Shown here one piece after another: positions 29,953-37,691 of a DNA stretch of 43,749 bases (the stretch's first letter is position 1; every line of letters starts with the position of its first letter). A model generated the notes under the pieces. The model made no database searches. It had not been told where the DNA came from and saw nothing but the letters and a program-made list of their open reading frames with translations. The stretch lies in contig NZ_BBMY01000029.1 in the NCBI RefSeq assembly GCF_000759775.1, positions 1 to 43,749 of the forward strand, written 5' to 3'. This stretch comes from Escherichia albertii NBRC 107761 = DSM 17582 (lineage in GTDB: Bacteria > Pseudomonadota > Gammaproteobacteria > Enterobacterales > Enterobacteriaceae). The translations under genes and the position numbers were made by a program.

Positions 29953-30660
29953 ATGCATCCGTTTACATCCTTAACGCTGTGGGCGCTGGCGGCCTGCACC
30001 ACGCTTATCCTGCCCACACAGACAATATTGCCAGTCTATAGCGCGGCGACCTTTTTCTGCCTTATTGCACTAAAGGCCACGCGGCGGCGGGCAAAATATG
30101 TCGTCTGGCTGATGTTCTCGCTGGGGGCTGGACTGTGGCTGGTGCACAGTGGCTGGCTGACAGAATGGCTAAGCGGCACGCCACGCTCTCCAGAACAGTG
30201 GGCGCATACTATTACGCTCTGGTTGCGGATTCTGGCGATTGTTTCAACCTCACAGTTGTGGATGCAGTACGTCCCCGTGCAACGTTTTATCCGCGCTTTG
30301 TTTGCTTCTCGCCTGCCGCCGGGCGTCGCTTATCTGTTTGCCGGGCCGTTATTGGTCGTTGAGCAGTTAAAACGGCAATTGGCGATTATTCATGAAGCGC
30401 AGCGCGCCCGCGGCGTGCCGCTGGATGAGGGCTGGTATCAGCGTTTACGTGCGATGCCCGCGTTAATTATTCCGCTAACACACAATGCGCTTAACGATCT
30501 GGCAGTCCGTGGTGCGGCGCTGGATATGCGGGCATTTCGGATCCACAACCGACGCACTACGTTATGGGCACCGCCTGACAGTAACCTGGAAAAAGTGGCG
30601 CGTTACACCATGATCTTGCTGATGCTGGCAGAATTCGGAGCGTGGATATGGTTACGTTAG
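29953..30660 (+). CDS. ECF transporter T component (EcfT-like transmembrane protein)
   Basis: A 235-residue membrane protein with N-terminal helices and a C-terminal coupling region. The EcfT signature is visible as EAQRARGVPL (Ala-Arg-Gly at 152-154) with a second degenerate copy at GAALDMRAF (about 187-195). These coupling helices contact the two ATPases. Its ATG directly follows the TAA of the S gene with no spacer and its 3' end overlaps the first ATPase gene, so translation is coupled. Confidence 0.85.
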   Translation: MHPFTSLTLWALAACTTLILPTQTILPVYSAATFFCLIALKATRRRAKYVVWLMFSLGAGLWLVHSGWLTEWLSGTPRSPEQWAHTITLWLRILAIVSTSQLWMQYVPVQRFIRALFASRLPPGVAYLFAGPLLVVEQLKRQLAIIHEAQRARGVPLDEGWYQRLRAMPALIIPLTHNALNDLAVRGAALDMRAFRIHNRRTTLWAPPDSNLEKVARYTMILLMLAEFGAWIWLR

Positions 30661-31325
30661 AACAGTTTCGCTATTGCCCGACACACTCAACGCATCCTCC
30701 GTTCTGTTATGACTTTCACTATGTCAAACCGGGGATGGTCGCCATCTTTGGTGACAACGGCAGTGGCAAAAGTACGCTGGCACAGCTGATGGCGGGCTGG
30801 TATCCGGACTTTCTACCAGGAGAGATAACCGGCACGGGGACGCTTCTCGGTACGCCCATTAGGCGTCTCCCGCTTAATGAACAATCCGCCACCATCCAGC
30901 TCGTCCAGCAATCGCCCTATTTGCAGCTCTCCGGCTGTACCTTTAGCGTGGAAGAAGAAGTTGCCTTTGGGCCAGAAAATCTGTGTCTTGCTGAAAAAGA
31001 GATTATGGTGCAGATTGACGCCGCCCTGGCCCTGACCGAGTGCCAGCCGTTGCGCCATCGTCACCCGGCAACACTCTCCGGTGGAGAGACACAGCGCGTA
31101 GTCATCGCCTGAGCCATCGCGATGCAGCCAAAACTATTAATTCTTGATGAAGCCTTTAGCCACCTGACGCCGCAGGCCCGCGAAATGCTGTTGCAGCGCT
31201 TACAACACTGGGCGCTTGAACGTGGTTCGCTGATTATTCTTTTTGAACGTCATCACACACCTTTCCTGAATCACTGCCAGCAAGCGTGGCAATTGCAAAA
31301 CGGAGCGCTCCAGCCACTATGTTAA
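30648..31325 (+). pseudogene. ECF transporter ATPase (first), interrupted by in-frame TGA
   Basis: The frame would encode a 225-residue ABC ATPase, the same length as its neighbour. It has Walker A GDNGSGKST (35-43), Q-loop VQQSPYLQL, signature LSGGE (143-147) and Walker B LLILDEA (163-169). A TGA at 31110-31112 (codon 155) falls between the signature and Walker B; the frame then continues unchanged to 31325. Without read-through the product lacks Walker B and the switch histidine and cannot hydrolyse ATP. The ATG at 30648 overlaps the T gene; a GTG at 30642 is an alternative start. The original codon could have been GGA, TGG, CGA or similar. Confidence 0.85.
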
Positions 31326-31996
31326 CGTTAAATCAGATATCTTATCGCTGGCCTGGAGCGGCAACGGATTGCCTTTGCGACATTTCTCTGCAACTCAAAC
31401 AAGGTGAATGGCTGGCGCTGACCGGCGATAATGGCGCGGGAAAATCGACGCTGTTACGAGTAATGGCAGGTCTTCTTACGCCCACAGCCGGTACGGTTAT
31501 GCTGCAACAACAAGCGATGAAAAACCTGAAAAACCGCCAGCGCGCGGCAAAGATTGGCGTACTGTTTCAGGAAGCGGAAAACCAGCTTTTTCACAGCACC
31601 GTTGCTGACGAGATCGCATTTGGTTTGAAACTGCAAAAATGCCCGGCGGATGAAATCACTCAACGTACCAATGCTGCCCTGCAATGCTGTCAGTTAGCAG
31701 ACACTGCCAGCGCGCATCCGTTAGATCTGCATAGTGCGCAGCGACGGATGGTCGCCGTCGCCTGCCTGGAAGCACTCTCTCCACCACTATTGCTACTGGA
31801 CGAGCCGAGTCGGGATTTTGACGAAAATTGGTTGAGCGTGTTTGAAAGCTGGCTGGAGAAGTGCCGCCAGCAAGGCACGAGCGTCGTAGCAATCAGTCAT
31901 GACGCCGCATTTACCCGGCGTCATTTCTCTCGTGTGGTGCGACTGGAAGATGGTGTAATCAGGAACGTTAATCCACCAGACAATATTCACCCGTAG
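31319..31996 (+). CDS. ECF transporter ATPase (second), degenerate signature
   Basis: A 225-residue ABC ATPase. Walker A GDNGAGKST is at 36-44, Q-loop FQEAENQLF at 83-91, Walker B LLLLDEP at 157-163 and the switch His194 in ISHD. The ABC signature is degenerate: LHSAQ (137-141) replaces LSGGQ. In a heterodimer this leaves one composite site formed by its own Walker motifs and the LSGGE of the first ATPase. The start overlaps the previous gene by 7 bp, and the 3' end overlaps the convergent yggC by 29 bp. Confidence 0.88.
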   Translation: MLTLNQISYRWPGAATDCLCDISLQLKQGEWLALTGDNGAGKSTLLRVMAGLLTPTAGTVMLQQQAMKNLKNRQRAAKIGVLFQEAENQLFHSTVADEIAFGLKLQKCPADEITQRTNAALQCCQLADTASAHPLDLHSAQRRMVAVACLEALSPPLLLLDEPSRDFDENWLSVFESWLEKCRQQGTSVVAISHDAAFTRRHFSRVVRLEDGVIRNVNPPDNIHP

Positions 31997-32681
31997 CGGT
32001 CATCATTAAGGTCAAATTTGCAGGCATACTCTCTTCCAGCACCCGGCGAACATTCGGCCCGTCGGTACGATCATAAAAGGCTTCTGCATCTGCCAGCGAT
32101 AACCCTCCCGCCAGCTTGCGCCCCACCAGACGCTCCCGCAACGCAGATGCGGGAGCTTTGATAAAGATCGAGAAATCACAAAATTGCGCAAGCTGGCACC
32201 ACTTTTCATCGTCCAGCAACAACCAGTTTCCTTCGACGATGACGAGAGATGCGGTAACGTGCAATGCATCTTCTACCGGATCGTGCTTTTGTCGATCATA
32301 CTGCGGCCACGTACAATCCCCTTCCACTGCCCGGCGCAGATTTTCCGCCAGTTTCGCCACATCGAATGTCTCTGGTGCGCCTTTGAAGGGGCGTAATTGG
32401 TGCGCATCCAGCCAGCCGTTGTAATGGTGAAACCCATCCATCGGTAGCGTCTGGATAGTGGGTAATTCAGGGTCTTGTTGCGCGAGATATTCCCAGAAGG
32501 TGGTTAGGGTAGATTTACCCGTCCCCGGCGGAGCGCAAAGAAAAACCACCGTACGCCGCTGCGGATTTACCGCCTGTAAGGCCGCCAGCATACGCAGTAG
32601 CGGTTTATGAACATTCTCAATTTCATCATCAGAGTACTGCGCCTGTACCTTTAGTCCATTCACCGTCAGTTCGATTTTCAC
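31968..32681 (-). CDS. yggC: Predicted P-loop kinase YggC (uridine/pantothenate-kinase-like)
   Basis: A 237-residue P-loop protein of the phosphoribulokinase/uridine/pantothenate-kinase-like superfamily. Walker A is APPGTGKST (residues 50-58). The motif DGFHHYNGWLD and VIVEGNWLLLDDEKW are typical of kinases acting on small sugars or nucleosides. The substrate is unknown. It is last in cmtB-cmtA-yggP-yggF-yggD-yggC and overlaps yggD by 4 bp. Context suggests a sugar or sugar-derivative kinase. Confidence 0.88.
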   Translation of the reverse strand: MKIELTVNGLKVQAQYSDDEIENVHKPLLRMLAALQAVNPQRRTVVFLCAPPGTGKSTLTTFWEYLAQQDPELPTIQTLPMDGFHHYNGWLDAHQLRPFKGAPETFDVAKLAENLRRAVEGDCTWPQYDRQKHDPVEDALHVTASLVIVEGNWLLLDDEKWCQLAQFCDFSIFIKAPASALRERLVGRKLAGGLSLADAEAFYDRTDGPNVRRVLEESMPANLTLMMTATGEYCLVD

Positions 32682-33187
32682 GGCGTTAATTCCTTTAAGG
32701 TGGTCGTTACTGCCAGCGTCAGCGCCGTTTTGACCATCCCGCTAAAACGCGCCTCTGACCAGACGGCGAAATCGGCGAACTTCATCGCTTTCAACGCGTC
32801 ATAGAGCGTCGCATTGCGGGTTATGCTATTGACGTTGCTGATAAAATCCCAGGTCATGTCATCGGCAAATCCGGGCGTTTCATCCTGTTCGTTCAGGTAA
32901 TGCCAGAACTGGGAAAAATGCGTGATATCGGCGTACAGCCATTTATCCATTTTCCCCAGCGCATAAATCAAACGCAGCGCAACATCAATATCGTCAAGTG
33001 GGCCACTTTGGGCGAGTAGCGGCTTCACTGCATATTCCACGATCTCTTCATCGTTATCGACAAACAGCGACGGCAGAAACTGGCGTATCCCCTGGAGCAA
33101 AATAGAATGCGCAGTTTTCATAAATGAAAATAAATTGTCCTGTGCATCCAGTTGCTCAAGCACATCATCTTCTGTCAGCGTCGCCAT
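32678..33187 (-). CDS. yggD: MtlR-like regulator YggD
   Basis: A 169-residue member of the MtlR/FumE-like family, homologous to the mannitol operon repressor MtlR. It is all-helical by appearance (EEIVEYAVKPLLAQSGPLDDIDVALRLIYALGKMDKWLYADI). No HTH is evident, as for MtlR. Its presence downstream of a mannitol-type PTS suggests it regulates the cmt cassette. It sits 21 bp after yggF and overlaps yggC by 4 bp. Confidence 0.88.
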   Translation of the reverse strand: MATLTEDDVLEQLDAQDNLFSFMKTAHSILLQGIRQFLPSLFVDNDEEIVEYAVKPLLAQSGPLDDIDVALRLIYALGKMDKWLYADITHFSQFWHYLNEQDETPGFADDMTWDFISNVNSITRNATLYDALKAMKFADFAVWSEARFSGMVKTALTLAVTTTLKELTP

Positions 33188-33208
33188 TCGTCTTCCGATA
33201 GATCACCA

Positions 33209-34174
33209 TCAATGCAGGGAATCTATTATATTACACGTTTGGTCTGTGCCGCCGATCAGTAATGTCTGCGTCCGCACCCCATTCGCCGTCTGTTGGATAC
33301 CGTTCACCAGCTCGCCGCCCGTCACGCCCGTGGCACTAAAGAGGATATCGTTCCCCCTCACCAGTTCGTCGAGCGAGTACACACGGTTCACTTCAACACC
33401 CATTGCCTTACAGCGCTGACGTTCCTGTTCTGCAATCTGCCGATTTTCGGTGTAATCCCCTTTGGCCTGACAAAAGTCAATCAGCTCGGCCTGCATATCT
33501 CCGCCCAGCGCTTTGACGGCACAGGCAGAAATAACCCCTTCTGGTGCGCCGCCGATGGTATACATCACGTCGTAAGGATTATCCTGCCAGCAGGTCAGCA
33601 CGCTGGCGGCGACATCGCCATCCGGCAGGGCGAAAACCTTCACGCCCAGTTGCGTTGCTTCATCAATCACGGCACGAAGACGGGGTTTATCCAGCGTAAC
33701 CATGCGTAGCCGGTCCAGCGGTTTTCCTAACGCTTTCGCCACGTTGCGCAAGTTATCCGCCAGAGGCAAAGACAAATCAATCGCGCCCGCCGCCAGTCGA
33801 TTAACAACCAGTTTTTTCATATACATATCGGGCGCGTGTAACAAGCTACCTCGTGGTGCGAAAGCCATTACCGCCAGCGCATTGCTCTGCCCCATCGCCA
33901 CCATCCGCGTGCCTTCAATCGGGTCAACCGCGATATCGACTTCTGGCCCATCGCCTTTGCCCACCTCTTCGCCAATCCACAGCATCGGCGCGTGGTCAAT
34001 CTCCCCCTCACCGATAACCACTCGCCCACGAAAAGCGACGTCGTTCAACGCCTGACGCATCGCGGTGACCGCCAGACCATCAATTTTGTTTTTATCGCCA
34101 CATCCGGTTTGCGGCCAGGCAGCCAACGCTGCCTGTTCCGTAACGCGAAATAATGGCCACGCCAGGGACATCAT
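33209..34174 (-). CDS. yggF: Class II fructose-1,6-bisphosphatase YggF (GlpX-like)
   Basis: A 321-residue GlpX-family phosphatase; YggF is known to hydrolyse fructose 1,6-bisphosphate. The metal-binding motifs VVIGEGEIDHAPML (residues 53-64) and VDPIEGTRMVAMGQSNALAVMA (DPIEGT at 84-89) are intact, as is YTIGGAPEGVISA. It lies within the cmt/ygg cassette, overlapping yggP by 4 bp, and may act on a bisphosphate derived from the imported sugar rather than in gluconeogenesis; that is inference. Confidence 0.93.
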   Translation of the reverse strand: MMSLAWPLFRVTEQAALAAWPQTGCGDKNKIDGLAVTAMRQALNDVAFRGRVVIGEGEIDHAPMLWIGEEVGKGDGPEVDIAVDPIEGTRMVAMGQSNALAVMAFAPRGSLLHAPDMYMKKLVVNRLAAGAIDLSLPLADNLRNVAKALGKPLDRLRMVTLDKPRLRAVIDEATQLGVKVFALPDGDVAASVLTCWQDNPYDVMYTIGGAPEGVISACAVKALGGDMQAELIDFCQAKGDYTENRQIAEQERQRCKAMGVEVNRVYSLDELVRGNDILFSATGVTGGELVNGIQQTANGVRTQTLLIGGTDQTCNIIDSLH

Positions 34175-35448
34175 TGCGCAGCCTCCCCGATATCAACGCC
34201 AAATTGCGCCAGCAAATATTTCTCGGCCTGTTCATTCCAGATACCGTGCGTTTCCTCAACCAACCGCGCCAGCGCTTTAAACAGCGGATCGGTTTTGCCT
34301 TTTTCGGCAAAATCAGCAATGGCGGTCAGCGGCATGGTGACACCGTTATAAATGAGTTTTTTGCCACCGGGGATATCCGGCAAATTGAGCACGGTATCTG
34401 GCACCGCATCCAGCCCACCGACATGGGTCACCATAAAGGACGGCTGCAACTGCCCCGTGGCACTTAGCGCTATCGCCTCTTTCATATCGTCCGTTGAACC
34501 GCCAGATGTACCGACAACATGCGTGCTGTTGTAATGCACGTTGTAGAAATTAAACGGTACTTTGAAGTTTTTATCCGTCGGCCCGGCAAAGAAGTTCAGG
34601 CAACCATCTTCCGCCAGTAATTCGTCAGCCATCTCAACGACAGCAGGCACCGCCGCATAAACAAAAATGTCATCGAACCCGGCATCTCCTGTCAGTGCCC
34701 GCAGTATCTGGACCGGATCGCTCATCTCTTTGGTATTCACATATACCAGCTCAATGCCTTTACTGGCCGCCATTTCCGCCGGCAGCAGCTTCTGCACCTG
34801 CTCCAGCCGTTTTTCGTCGATATCGACCACCACTATCCGCGACGGTTGTATATCACCGTTAATGGCGTAATCGATAGCACCAATCCCCATCGGGCCAGCA
34901 CACGCCAGCAGCGCAATATTGCCGCCAGGTTTGACGCCCATGCGATGTTCGTAAACATATTGCGTGGTGTGATAATTGGCATGATAAGCGCCAATAATGC
35001 AGCACATCGGTTCCGCCAGCGATGCCGCAGCAAAATAAGAGCCGTGATACGGTAATACGCAGCCCAGGTTAATAGCGACCTCAGGAATAATCATATAAGT
35101 GGCATTACCGCCAAAATATTCGTAGCTGTATCCGGCTGAATATCCACTGGGTAATCCCATTGCCGGTTGCAGTACAAAACGCTGCCCCTTTTTATATTTC
35201 CCGGTAAGATTCTTACCCACTTCGACAATAATCCCGGCACATTCATGCCCGGTAATGACCGGATGATTTTCTAAATCGTCGGGGACGCGTTTATGTTCAC
35301 TACCGAGTAACGCCGCTTTCCATGTTGATAAACAAACACTGTCGGAAATAACGCTAACCAGTAATTCATTATCGGTAATTTCGGGCAATTCAAATTCGCG
35401 CAGACGGACATCCCGCTTGCCATAAATAGCAGCAACGTTGGTTTTCAT
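34171..35448 (-). CDS. yggP: Predicted medium-chain zinc-type dehydrogenase YggP
   Basis: A 425-residue protein of the alcohol/sorbitol-dehydrogenase superfamily. It has the zinc-domain GHECAGIIVEVG motif (67-78), a possible zinc cysteine at Cys39, and a Rossmann NAD motif CAGPMGIGAI (183-192). The usual four-cysteine structural zinc loop is missing. Its place directly after the mannitol-like PTS genes (14 bp from cmtA) suggests it oxidises the imported sugar alcohol phosphate. The substrate is not known. Confidence 0.9.
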   Translation of the reverse strand: MKTNVAAIYGKRDVRLREFELPEITDNELLVSVISDSVCLSTWKAALLGSEHKRVPDDLENHPVITGHECAGIIVEVGKNLTGKYKKGQRFVLQPAMGLPSGYSAGYSYEYFGGNATYMIIPEVAINLGCVLPYHGSYFAAASLAEPMCCIIGAYHANYHTTQYVYEHRMGVKPGGNIALLACAGPMGIGAIDYAINGDIQPSRIVVVDIDEKRLEQVQKLLPAEMAASKGIELVYVNTKEMSDPVQILRALTGDAGFDDIFVYAAVPAVVEMADELLAEDGCLNFFAGPTDKNFKVPFNFYNVHYNSTHVVGTSGGSTDDMKEAIALSATGQLQPSFMVTHVGGLDAVPDTVLNLPDIPGGKKLIYNGVTMPLTAIADFAEKGKTDPLFKALARLVEETHGIWNEQAEKYLLAQFGVDIGEAAQ

Positions 35449-35462
35449 TTTTACCTCTGCAA

Positions 35463-36851
35463 TCAGTTTTTATGCTCGGCGGTTAATTGATTAAATAAAG
35501 TGTCGAGTTTTGGATCGCCAATATAGTTATTAATCAATATCAGTGGCTTCTCCGTCACGCGTTTCACTCGCCCTTCAAGACTGGCGTGCGTGACGACAAT
35601 ATCCGCATCCGCAGGCACGTTTTCGATGGCGTAATGTTTTACTTCAATTGCCAGTCCCGCTTTTTCCAGACGCTTACGGAAGGTGGTTGCGCCCATCGCG
35701 CTGGAGCCCATCCCCGCATCGCAAACAAAAGCAATACGCTTAACACGGCTTAATGAGAACGCGCCTTTCTGCTTCATTGCCTTAACGGCATTGGCTGATT
35801 CGGCAAACTCATCCTCACTCTCGGTTTCTGCCGTTTTTTCCATCTTCAGTATCAGGGAAGTAATGACGAAAGACACCAGGGTGCCGACTGTAACACCGGC
35901 AATTGTCGCCAGGAACGAGCCTTTCGGCGTCAGTGCCAGATAAGCAAATATAGATCCCGGACTCGGACCTGCCACCAGACCACCATCCAGTAAGTTAAAC
36001 ATCCAGGTGCCAGACATGCCGCCCGCAATCATGGCGATAATAGTCAGCGGCTTCATCAGCACGTACGGGAAATACAGTTCGTGGATCCCGCCGAGGAAGT
36101 GAATAATCATCGCGCCAGGCGCAGAGCGCTTACTCATTCCCTTACCAAACAGACTAAACGCCAGCAGCAACCCCAACCCTGGCCCCGGATTCGACGCCAC
36201 CATAAAGAAGATGGATTTACCGTTAACCGAAGCCTGTTGCATCCCCAACGGATAATAGACGCCCTGATCGATAGCGTTATTGAGGAAAAGCACTTTTGCT
36301 GGTTCATTGATGACTGACAGCAAAGGCAAATAGCCCGCATGTACCAACGCCTCAATACACTCTTTGACGAAAGTATTGGCAATTAACACTGCCGGACCGA
36401 TAACTTCAAAGCCCAACAAGCAGAGGATCATCCCGGCAATCCCTAATGAGAAGTTATTGATAACCATCTCAAAACCGGCGGGGATTCGCTTTTCCAGAAC
36501 CTTATCGATGAATTTAATCACCAGGCCGCCCAGCGGCCCCATAATCATTGATCCAAGGAACATAGGTATATCAGCGCCGACGATCACACCGATAGTACCG
36601 ATTCCCCCCATTACTGCGCCGCGCTTACCACCGACCAAATGACCGCCGGTAGAACCAATCATCACGGGCAATAAATAGGTAATCATTGGACCGACAATTT
36701 TGGCGAAATGTTCGTTTGGCAGCCAACCGGTGGGAATAAATAACGCCGTTATAAATCCCCAGGCAATAAAGGCACCGATATTGGGGATGACCATTGCAGT
36801 CAAAAAGCCCCCAAAAGCCTGGACCTTTGCACGAGCAGACTTGTTTTCCAT
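35463..36851 (-). CDS. cmtA: Mannitol-family PTS enzyme IICB, cryptic (CmtA)
   Basis: A 462-residue inner-membrane permease. The IIC part (residues 1 to about 340) has the family motif GGIHE (254-258) and many hydrophobic segments; the C-terminal IIB domain has the phospho-cysteine Cys377 in FVCDAGMGSSAMG. The IIA domain found in full MtlA is absent and is supplied by CmtB. It would import and phosphorylate mannitol or a related hexitol from the periplasm. It is 27 bp after cmtB. Confidence 0.95.
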   Translation of the reverse strand: MENKSARAKVQAFGGFLTAMVIPNIGAFIAWGFITALFIPTGWLPNEHFAKIVGPMITYLLPVMIGSTGGHLVGGKRGAVMGGIGTIGVIVGADIPMFLGSMIMGPLGGLVIKFIDKVLEKRIPAGFEMVINNFSLGIAGMILCLLGFEVIGPAVLIANTFVKECIEALVHAGYLPLLSVINEPAKVLFLNNAIDQGVYYPLGMQQASVNGKSIFFMVASNPGPGLGLLLAFSLFGKGMSKRSAPGAMIIHFLGGIHELYFPYVLMKPLTIIAMIAGGMSGTWMFNLLDGGLVAGPSPGSIFAYLALTPKGSFLATIAGVTVGTLVSFVITSLILKMEKTAETESEDEFAESANAVKAMKQKGAFSLSRVKRIAFVCDAGMGSSAMGATTFRKRLEKAGLAIEVKHYAIENVPADADIVVTHASLEGRVKRVTEKPLILINNYIGDPKLDTLFNQLTAEHKN

Positions 36852-36878
36852 GATATTATCCTGTAGAGGAGAGAGTAA

Positions 36879-37322
36879 TTATCCGCGGCTGATAATGTCC
36901 GCTAATTGTCTTTCTGATGTTGCTGTTAATAATTGTTCGAGTATTTCATCTTCACTCAGTAATTCGCCTAACGCCTGAATAGCGCCAATGTGCGAATCGG
37001 CATCGACAGCAGAAAGCCCGATAAGTAATTTAATCGGTTCATTACTTCCCGGAAAATACACTGGCCGTTCGAGTAATGTCAGAGACATCCCGGTTTTAAG
37101 CGCCCCACATTCTGGCCGTGCATGAGGCATCGCTACTCCTGACGCAAGAATATAATAAGGACCATTGCTGATAGTTGAATCTTTAATAGCCTGAATATAA
37201 TCCTCGCTGATATAATTTTCTGCTAGCAGTGATGCCATCGAAAAATCAATAGCATCCTGCCACTCTTTTGCTGCATGTATAACTGAGATTGATGATTCTG
37301 GAAAATAATCAATAAGCCGCAT
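36879..37322 (-). CDS. cmtB: Mannitol-family PTS enzyme IIA, cryptic (CmtB)
   Basis: A 147-residue IIA domain of the mannitol/fructose PTS type. The phosphorylated histidine is His67 in the motif ASGVAMPHARPE. It takes phosphate from HPr and passes it to the IIB domain of CmtA. First gene of the six-gene minus-strand cassette; its upstream gap carries two CRP-like sites. Confidence 0.95.
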   Translation of the reverse strand: MRLIDYFPESSISVIHAAKEWQDAIDFSMASLLAENYISEDYIQAIKDSTISNGPYYILASGVAMPHARPECGALKTGMSLTLLERPVYFPGSNEPIKLLIGLSAVDADSHIGAIQALGELLSEDEILEQLLTATSERQLADIISRG

Positions 37323-37486
37323 AAAATATCCTTATTTTTAGAATACCGCCGAGCGGTAAAAACAGAATACAGCGAATAAAATTGAAATCAATTCAGCTCA
37401 AGAGACAGCATTTAAAAGTCGGCAATAATATCAAACTATAATTAACAATGAGTTATGACAAGATGAAAATAAGTCAACTATTAAAA

Positions 37487-37502
37487 TGTGATAATGAACA
37501 CA
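37487..37502. promoter_or_regulatory. CRP-like site 1
   Basis: TGTGA-TAATGA-ACACA matches the TGTGA-N6-TCACA consensus at 9 of 10 core positions. It lies in the AT-rich 369-bp divergent gap between cmtB and the SPFH gene, about 165 bp upstream of cmtB. Binding is inferred. Confidence 0.5.
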
Positions 37503-37530
37503 AATGATGATTTCTTATTAAACATATAAT

Positions 37531-37546
37531 TGTGATTTGCATCACT
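37531..37546. promoter_or_regulatory. CRP-like site 2
   Basis: TGTGA-TTTGCA-TCACT matches the CRP core at 9 of 10 positions and is 44 bp from site 1 (four helical turns). It could serve cmtBA (a PTS gene set, for which cAMP-CRP control is usual) or the divergent SPFH gene about 145 bp away. Elsewhere in 37323-37691 I see no gene. Confidence 0.55.
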
Positions 37547-37691
37547 TTTTGCATATTGAAAGTACGAAAATGGACAATTTAGTTCTAATCATTTCCGCCA
37601 TCGCCTTTATAGAATCCTAATTAACAAGCGTTCTCTGTTCTCTTTTCTGCCCATATGACATATTCCGTATCTTTACTCAAGGAAGATACAC

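Noticed and set aside
31110-31112. TGA in the ECF ATPase as a selenocysteine codon
   Set aside because: ABC ATPases have no selenocysteine at this place and I see no obvious bacterial SECIS-like hairpin directly downstream; a nonsense mutation is simpler.
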